Shown here: positions 59,105-64,000 of the stretch, one piece after another | Position numbering within the stretch: the first letter of the stretch is position 1 | Layout: the number at the start of each line of letters is the position of its first letter | Assembly (NCBI GenBank): GCA_024685775.1 | Contig: JAIKVL010000032.1 | Location: forward strand, 59,434 to 123,433 | Source: Clostridia bacterium | GTDB lineage: Bacteria > Bacillota > Clostridia > Christensenellales > CAG-1252 | Direction of reading: 5' to 3' | DNA length: 64,000 nucleotides | Program-made: the position numbers and the translations under genes | The notes under the pieces: model-generated | What the model saw: the letters and a program-made list of their open reading frames with translations, nothing else | The model's database searches: none | Told to the model about the DNA's origin: nothing

Positions 59105-60529
59105 TCATCCCCTATTCTTATCGAGAAGCTCTTGTTTGAGGTTGAAAAGTTTTTCCGAAAGGTCCACTTTGAAGATCTCGGGGAGAGTTACGCGCTTGTA
59201 TTGTTCCCAAAATCTCGAAGAACACTCCTTATGATAAGCGGCGATCTCCTTGATATCGGGCGAAAAATAAACCTGTTCGCCGCGATCGAAGACCTTGACC
59301 AAGAGTTCTTCGACGTAGTAATCCTCGATCGTCATTTTCTTCCAAGGATTTTCGGGATCGAAGATCGTGTAAGGCGAACCGTCGGGATTCTTTTCATCCA
59401 TAAGCATAATAAGATCGGCGATCGCGCGATCCGTCTTTTTATCATAAAAACGAACGACCTTTTTAAGCCCCGGGTTGGTCACCTTTTCCGCGGTGTTACT
59501 GATCTTGATCTTCGGAATCAAGACGCCGCCGTCTTCGATCGCCGAGAGTTTATAGACGCCGCCGAGGCTCGGATTCGAAAAACTCGTGATGAGTTTCGTC
59601 CCGATCCCGTAGGTGTCGATCTTGGCGTTTTGGCTCTTCAATGCGATCAAAACGTTCTCGTCGATATCGCCGGAAGCGCAAATGATCGCGTCTTTATAGC
59701 CCGCCTCGTCGAGCATTTTACGCGCCGCGTTCGAAAGATACGCAAGGTCGCCGCTGTCGATACGGATACCGACGGGTTTATGCCCTTTTGCTTTGAGCTC
59801 GTCAAAGACTTTGATCGCGTTCGGAACGCCGCTCTTCAACGTGTTGTAGGTATCCACGAGAAGCAAGCAGTTATCGGGATAAAGTTCCGCATACTTTCTG
59901 AACGCCGTAAGCTCGTCGGGGAAAGACATGACCCAACTGTGCGCGTGCGTTCCCGCCACTTTGATGTTAAACATTTTTCCCGCGATCACGTTCGAAGTCG
60001 CGACGCAACCGCCGATGATCGCGGCGCGCGCGCCGTAGATGCCCGCGTCCGGTCCTTGCGCGCGGCGAAGACCGAATTCCAAAACCCCGGCGTTCGTGTT
60101 GTTCGCGATCTTAGAAGCCTTCGTCGCGATCAAGGTTTGGTGGTTGATTAAGGTCAAAAGCGCGGTTTCCACGAATTGCGCTTGGAAAATCGGCGCTTTA
60201 ACGATCATCAAAGGTTCATACGGGAAAATGATGCTTCCCTCTTTGACGGCGTAAATATCGCCCGTAAAACGAAAATCTTTGAGCTCCGCCAAAAACTCTT
60301 CGTCAAAACAATTCAAAGAACGCAGATAGGCGATATCCTCTTCGTTAAAGCGAATGTTTTTGATATAGTCGATCGCCTGTTCGAGACCTGCGGCGACCGC
60401 GTAGGAGAGTTCTTCTCTGCCGCGGAAAAACAGGTCGAAGACGGCTTCGCGGTCTTTATTGCCGCATTTCATATAGCCGTACATCATCGTAAGCTCGTAA
60501 AAGTCCGTCAATAACGTTAGGTTTCTCAT
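59105..60529 (-). CDS. pncB: Nicotinate phosphoribosyltransferase
   Basis: 474 residues. It opens LTLLTDFYELTMMYGY, typical of the family, with FDLFFR, ARRAQGPDAG (PRPP contact), the active-site histidine in AGTHAHSWVMSFPDE, RIDSGDLAYLS and GTKLITSFSNPSLGGVYKL. It converts nicotinate and PRPP to NaMN in NAD salvage; NadD in this window uses that product. The start overlaps the lgt stop by 4 bases; a GGAG lies 10 bases before the ATG. Confidence 0.95.
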   Translation of the reverse strand: MRNLTLLTDFYELTMMYGYMKCGNKDREAVFDLFFRGREELSYAVAAGLEQAIDYIKNIRFNEEDIAYLRSLNCFDEEFLAELKDFRFTGDIYAVKEGSIIFPYEPLMIVKAPIFQAQFVETALLTLINHQTLIATKASKIANNTNAGVLEFGLRRAQGPDAGIYGARAAIIGGCVATSNVIAGKMFNIKVAGTHAHSWVMSFPDELTAFRKYAELYPDNCLLLVDTYNTLKSGVPNAIKVFDELKAKGHKPVGIRIDSGDLAYLSNAARKMLDEAGYKDAIICASGDIDENVLIALKSQNAKIDTYGIGTKLITSFSNPSLGGVYKLSAIEDGGVLIPKIKISNTAEKVTNPGLKKVVRFYDKKTDRAIADLIMLMDEKNPDGSPYTIFDPENPWKKMTIEDYYVEELLVKVFDRGEQVYFSPDIKEIAAYHKECSSRFWEQYKRVTLPEIFKVDLSEKLFNLKQELLDKNRG

Positions 60530-61353
60530 TGTTCCACTTCTCCTTTTTCATTTAGTATTCTCGGGGTTCCCGTTTTGATTTTTCCGATGCAGATCAAGAT
60601 CGTTACGGCGAGAGAGATCGCCGCCGCGATCGCGCAACCCAAGACGCCGATACGAACGCTGCCCACGCTGACCGCATCCGAGCGGAAGATCTCCATGATC
60701 GCGCGCACGATCATATACCAAGTCAAATAACTCATAAAAGTTACGAGGTTCTTTTTCGATCGATAAAAGATAAAGAGGATCAACCCGAAACCGATCAGGT
60801 TCAAGACCATTTCATAAAAGAATGTCGCTTGAAACCAACCGCCTTCCGCATCGATATAGACGGCGATCGGGAAAACCTGCCAAGCCTCGCTCGTGATCGC
60901 TTTGCCGTAAAGCTCCTGATTCGCCCAGTTCCCCCACCTTCCGAGCGCTTGCCCGAGGACGACTCCGGGCGCGACCGCGTCCAACACCTCAGACATCGGG
61001 ATCTTATTTCGCTTGCAGGCGATAAACGCGCCGAGCGCGCCGCCGGGGATCGCTCCGAGGATCGAGATCCCGCCGTTCCAGATCGCGAAGATATTTCCGA
61101 AATCCGCAAAGGAACGGACGACGAAATCTTTCGGATGGAAAAGGACGTAAGATAGGCGTGCGAAGAGAATTGCGATCGGCACCGCCCAAAGGAAAAGTTC
61201 GAGCATAAAATCAAAGGATATGCCCCTCTTTTTCGCCATAAGGCAGGCGACGACGTATCCGATCAAGATCGCGGACGTAATAAAGATACCGTACCAGCGG
61301 ACGGACAGCGATCCGATTTCGAAAGCAACGGGATTGATGTTACACAGAATCAT
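60526..61353 (-). CDS. lgt: Prolipoprotein diacylglyceryl transferase
   Basis: 275 residues, about seven membrane segments. Seen: SVRWYGIFI, the Lgt region GGISILGAIPGGALGAFIACKR (outline) and the signature GQALGRWGNWANQELYG with its essential Arg/Asn residues. It attaches diacylglycerol to the lipobox cysteine before LspA cleavage. The start overlaps the TVP38 gene by 14 bases. The exact pairing with pncB is unusual but translation appears coupled. Confidence 0.95.
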   Translation of the reverse strand: MILCNINPVAFEIGSLSVRWYGIFITSAILIGYVVACLMAKKRGISFDFMLELFLWAVPIAILFARLSYVLFHPKDFVVRSFADFGNIFAIWNGGISILGAIPGGALGAFIACKRNKIPMSEVLDAVAPGVVLGQALGRWGNWANQELYGKAITSEAWQVFPIAVYIDAEGGWFQATFFYEMVLNLIGFGLILFIFYRSKKNLVTFMSYLTWYMIVRAIMEIFRSDAVSVGSVRIGVLGCAIAAAISLAVTILICIGKIKTGTPRILNEKGEVEQ

Positions 61354-62452
61354 TTTTTTCTCCTTTTTTATCCGAATCGAACGGGTTTTCAGCGCGAGGA
61401 TCGGGCGCGGGGATCGACGGGTCTTCGACCTCGCTCGACGAGCCGACTTCGGAGCGGGATTTTTGAGATCGCGCGAACGTCAGTTTATGGATCAATTTCA
61501 TGATAAAGACTTCGATTTTATCGCTGTATTTGATCGTCAAAATCAAAAACAAAATGACGAGAATGATGATGAGTCCCCACAAAAGGAGCCACCAACCGCG
61601 AAGCGGGATCGAAACGATCCCTTTCGTCAAAAGGATCGTCGTCAAGGTCCCCACCGTTCGGGAAAAGATCTGCAAAAAGAAAAAGCCTAGATATGTATAC
61701 GAAGTCATCCCCGCGAGGATGCATAGAAAATCATCCGGGAAGAACGGGAACAAAAACATATAAAACAAGACGATCTTATCCTTTCCTTTGGTCATCTGCT
61801 TGTACTTCTCGATGGTTTTCGCGCCGACGAGCCAATTCGCGAAACGAACGCCGAAGACTCTGCCGAGGAAAAACGCGAACATCGAACCGACGACGAGACC
61901 GATGACCGTCAAATACAGGGGTTTCCAGATCCCGTTAAACAGGATCGCGCCCGCGGTCGTCGTTATCGAACTCGGGATCGGGACGATCGTTACCTGCAAA
62001 AAGTTGACCAAAACAAAGACGACTTCCGCGATACCGCCGGAATTATTGATATAATTGATCAGATCGGAAGTCGAATCGATCCTGCGGAAAAGCCCCGATT
62101 TGGAAAAAGCGAAAAAGCCGATCAAAAAGATCGCCGCGATATAAAGCGCGGTTACGGACAGCTTAAACGCGGTCTCCCAGTTTTTAAAAATCGAGACGAT
62201 CGCGAGCGCGATCAACCCGACGAGAACGGCGAAAACGATCGCAGCGATCGTGTCGACGAAATAGAAAAACGAAAGACCGAAAAACAAAAGCGTGATGACC
62301 GAAGCCGCCAGCGTTACGCCGAGACGTACGCCCTGCTGTTTCTTCACGTCCTTCGGATCGTCTTTTGTTTCTTCCTCTTTCGTTTCATTTACGATTTCAA
62401 CGCTTTCTTCGGATATTTCAGCGTTTTTTTCTTTTTCGGATTCGTTTTCCAA
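61340..62452 (-). CDS. TVP38/TMEM64 (VTT-domain) family membrane protein
   Basis: 370 residues. A very acidic N-terminal tail (1-38), several membrane segments, and the VTT core: VTIVPIPSSITTTAGAILFNG, VGSMFAFFLGRVFG, and FPFFPDDFLCILAGMTSY. The C-terminus (about 325-370) is hydrophilic and Ser/Asp-rich. DedA-superfamily members are linked to lipid carrier scrambling; the substrate here is unknown. Adjacent (0 bases) to proC-rnhA. Confidence 0.88.
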   Translation of the reverse strand: MENESEKEKNAEISEESVEIVNETKEEETKDDPKDVKKQQGVRLGVTLAASVITLLFFGLSFFYFVDTIAAIVFAVLVGLIALAIVSIFKNWETAFKLSVTALYIAAIFLIGFFAFSKSGLFRRIDSTSDLINYINNSGGIAEVVFVLVNFLQVTIVPIPSSITTTAGAILFNGIWKPLYLTVIGLVVGSMFAFFLGRVFGVRFANWLVGAKTIEKYKQMTKGKDKIVLFYMFLFPFFPDDFLCILAGMTSYTYLGFFFLQIFSRTVGTLTTILLTKGIVSIPLRGWWLLLWGLIIILVILFLILTIKYSDKIEVFIMKLIHKLTFARSQKSRSEVGSSSEVEDPSIPAPDPRAENPFDSDKKGEKNDSV

Positions 62453-63688
62453 TTATTCTTCGCTCCTAAACGACTGCGACTCTTTTCTCGCGATCTCGTC
62501 GCAACGGTTGTTGAGTTCGTCGTCCGAATGCCCCTTTACTTTAACGAAGCGGACTTCGTGCGCCGCTATGAGCGACGAAAGAGCTTCCCAAAGATCGGGG
62601 TTTTTGACGTTTTGATAGTTACGCGCTTTCCAGCCCGAAAGCCAATCGTTATTGATCGCGTTGATCACGTAGGCGGAATCGCTGTGGACTTCGACGATGC
62701 ACCTCTTCGTCAAAGAACGAAGCGCTTCGATCACGGCGAGAAGCTCCATTCTGTTATTCGTCGTGTTGCGTTCTCCGCCGCTGACGATCTTCTCCTGCCC
62801 GTTCGAGCGAAGGATCGCGCAATAGCCGCCCGGTCCGGGATTTCCGCTGCAAGCGCCGTCCGTATAGACCGAGACGAAGGTGTCTCCGCCCGCGCTCCTC
62901 ATTTCGATGGAACGAGCGCGACAGCGATCCACGCCTTCCGCGATGATATCCGTCAACTTTTGATTTTTATAATAGGTTACCGCTTGGATCGTCGTTCCGC
63001 CCTTCGAGCATACCGCGTCCACAAGCTCGTCAATCGGTTTTTCGGAGTTCTCTATCATGCGCGCGCCTCCGATCATCGTCGCGAGGGTCAAGCGCTTTGC
63101 TTCCTCGAAGGTCAAACCGCCGTTTACGCCGCCTTTGATCATTCCGTCGATAAACATATAGACATAGGCGGGACCGCTTCCGCTGACCGAAGTTACCGCG
63201 TCAAACTTGCTTTCGGGAAGTTCGATGACGTCGCCCATTCCCGCAAACACCGAACGCGGAAAGGCTTTTTCCTCCTCGTCGTAATTGACGAAGCAAAGCG
63301 CGCTCATTCCGCTCATCACCATACAAGGCGTGTTCGGCATAACGCGACAGATCTTCTCGACGTCAAGCGAGGTCGCGAGCTTTTCGACGGGCACGCCCGC
63401 CATAATGGAAATGACTTTTTTATCGGACATCTTCCCTTTCAGTTCTTTCGCGATATCGGGGAAAGATTGCGGTTTTACCGCAAATAAAACGTGCTCCGAT
63501 TCGGTCGCGACGTCCGAATTATTCGTCGTCACGGTAACGCCGAGATCTTTCGCTTTCCCTAAGCGATCAAACGAAACGTCGCTGACGATGATCTCGTTCG
63601 GAGCGACGAGTCCCGATGATAAAACTCCTTTTTGAATTGCGGTCGACATATTTCCCGCGCCTATAATACCAAGTTTATATTTGTTCAT
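62453..63688 (-). CDS. Fusion of pyrroline-5-carboxylate reductase (ProC) and ribonuclease HI
   Basis: 411 residues, one uninterrupted frame. Residues 1-263 are ProC: LGIIGAGNMSTAI (NADPH), FAVKPQSF, CRVMPNTPC and the signature TLATMIGGAR...VCSKGGTTIQAV. Residues 271-411 are RNase HI with complete catalytic residues: Asp277 (VYTDGACSGNPGPGG), Glu315 (NNRMELLAVI), Asp337 (HSDSAYVINAI), His387 (KGHSDDELNNR) and Asp397. ProC makes proline from P5C; RNase HI degrades RNA in RNA-DNA hybrids. The linker is only about 7 residues. An internal ATG at codon 263 has no ribosome site, so a fused product is expected. No obvious ribosome site near the main start either. Confidence 0.92.
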   Translation of the reverse strand: MNKYKLGIIGAGNMSTAIQKGVLSSGLVAPNEIIVSDVSFDRLGKAKDLGVTVTTNNSDVATESEHVLFAVKPQSFPDIAKELKGKMSDKKVISIMAGVPVEKLATSLDVEKICRVMPNTPCMVMSGMSALCFVNYDEEEKAFPRSVFAGMGDVIELPESKFDAVTSVSGSGPAYVYMFIDGMIKGGVNGGLTFEEAKRLTLATMIGGARMIENSEKPIDELVDAVCSKGGTTIQAVTYYKNQKLTDIIAEGVDRCRARSIEMRSAGGDTFVSVYTDGACSGNPGPGGYCAILRSNGQEKIVSGGERNTTNNRMELLAVIEALRSLTKRCIVEVHSDSAYVINAINNDWLSGWKARNYQNVKNPDLWEALSSLIAAHEVRFVKVKGHSDDELNNRCDEIARKESQSFRSEE

Positions 63689-63696
63689 ATTTTTAA

Positions 63697-63725
63697 TTGA
63701 CTTTATCCTTTTCCTGCTTTATAAT
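63697..63725 (+). promoter_or_regulatory. Promoter of tRNA-Trp
   Basis: Plus strand: -35 TTGACT (63697-63702), 17-base spacer, perfect -10 TATAAT (63720-63725), 11 bases before the tRNA 5' end. Confidence 0.85.
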
Positions 63726-63736
63726 GATTCAGTCGT

Positions 63737-63811
63737 AGGGGAGTGGCTCAACGGTAGAGCAGCGGTCTCCAAAACCGCTGGTTGCGTGTTCGAATCGCGT
63801 CTCCCCTGCCA
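63737..63811 (+). tRNA. tRNA-Trp (anticodon CCA)
   Basis: 75 bases including encoded CCA. Acceptor AGGGGAG pairs with CTCCCCT; D-arm region TGGCTCAACGGTAGAGC; anticodon stem GCGGT/ACCGC around loop CTCCAAA with anticodon CCA; T-arm GCGTG-TTCGAAT-CGCGT. It reads UGG codons. Its 3' end plus terminator is duplicated at 63961-64000. Confidence 0.97.
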
Positions 63812-63838
63812 AGTTAGCTCTGCTTTGCAGAGCTTCTT
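63799..63838 (+). repeat. tRNA-Trp 3' end and terminator, copy 1
   Basis: 40 bases (GTCTCCCCTGCCAAGTTAGC and following) that recur at 63961-64000 with one mismatch (position 63820 versus 63982), 162 bases apart. Confidence 0.95.
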
Positions 63839-63842
63839 TTTT
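63816..63842 (+). terminator. Terminator of tRNA-Trp
   Basis: Perfect 8-base stem AGCTCTGC (63816-63823) with GCAGAGCT (63827-63834), TTT loop, then a long T-run. Confidence 0.88.
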
Positions 63843-63960
63843 TTCTTACGCGATTCTCCACGCAACCCGTGTCTTCTTCGAATCCACCTTGCATGTGACG
63901 TTCGCTCTCGTGAGCAAGCTCCCTCCACTCAGTATTCCGTCGCAGGGTCCTCGCGAGCGG

Positions 63961-64000
63961 GTCTCCCCTGCCAAGTTAGCTTTGCTTTGCAGAGCTTCTT
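63961..64000 (+). repeat. tRNA-Trp 3' end and terminator, copy 2 (runs to window edge)
   Basis: 39 of 40 bases match 63799-63838. There is no tRNA body in front of it: 63843-63960 instead holds unrelated sequence plus an inverted, imperfect copy of the tRNA T-arm (CGCGATTC and CACGCAACC near 63849-63867). The repeat may continue beyond the window. Confidence 0.9.

Noticed and set aside
63719..63928. A 69-codon minus-strand frame across tRNA-Trp
   Set aside because: It is antisense to the tRNA and contains the familiar artefact peptide read from tRNA complements (RRDSNTQPAVLETAALPL). Not a gene.
1..64000. CRISPR arrays, prophage, insertion sequences
   Set aside because: No regularly spaced repeats, transposase, integrase or phage structural genes were seen on either strand; the only repeats are the yhbY, tRNA-Trp and MraZ-box-like ones listed.

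Overview
The window comes from a chromosome of an endospore-forming, monoderm Firmicute, most likely an uncultured gut-type member of the class Clostridia. The evidence is the set of sporulation genes spoIIGA, sigE, sigG, sigK, ylmC/ymxH and pdaB, a spoVD/ftsI-type PBP with a PASTA domain, and sepF, divIVA, rqcH, the DUF1292 and DUF3343 families and nrdR. The order or family is an inference I cannot test here. By eye the DNA is near 50% G+C, with strongly A+T-rich promoter patches. Almost every gene is on the minus strand, so the text follows transcription from high to low coordinates. I see no prophage, transposase, CRISPR array or integrase. This is core chromosome with a few unusual fusions, duplications and promoter designs.

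Layout. 1-7200: two housekeeping units, rpsB-tsf (own promoter and terminator) followed by pyrH, then frr-uppS-cdsA-dxr-rseP-ispG (isoprenoid, undecaprenyl, phospholipid and site-2-protease genes), running off the left edge inside ispG. 7255-9392: rarA, ruvX and a DUF1292 gene. 9439-16764: one 2441-codon cyclic beta-1,2-glucan synthase-like gene. 16837-17163: RNase P RNA on the plus strand. 17201-22037: a sporulation regulatory block, spoIIGA-sigE-sigG-ylmC-nrdR-pseudouridine synthase-sigK. 22151-35630: division and cell wall (dcw) cluster, mraZ-rsmH-(ftsL position)-spoVD/ftsI-murE-mraY-murD-ftsW-murA-ftsQ, then ftsA-ftsZ behind a perfect consensus promoter. 35859-37243: a metallophosphoesterase and a Cys-containing uncharacterised protein. 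37336-43498: tig-clpP-clpX-lon-engB proteostasis operon. 43693-49606: rqcH (plus), then ylmE-sepF-lspA-rluD and pdaB-ssb. 49770-56897: ygiQ, nadD-yqeK fusion-rsfS-small orphan, a membrane protein (plus), and nth-obg-yhbY. 56976-63688: DUF3343 diverging from a cysteine desulfurase-like gene, a divIVA-domain gene, and proC/rnhA fusion-TVP38-lgt-pncB. 63737-63811: tRNA-Trp.

The most striking non-genic signal is a repeated promoter design. At seven or eight genes (rarA, ruvX, the metallophosphoesterase, rqcH, ylmE, nadD, nth, perhaps spoIIGA) a sigma-A -10 hexamer ends exactly 6 or 7 bases before the ATG and no Shine-Dalgarno is present. These genes should therefore be transcribed as leaderless mRNAs, while their neighbours use strong Shine-Dalgarno sites. 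Other notable items are an in-frame ProC-RNase HI fusion, a 127-bp nearly perfect tandem duplication of the yhbY 3' end, a duplicated tRNA-Trp 3' end, an RBS-overlapping hairpin at sigK, and a tandem MraZ operator.
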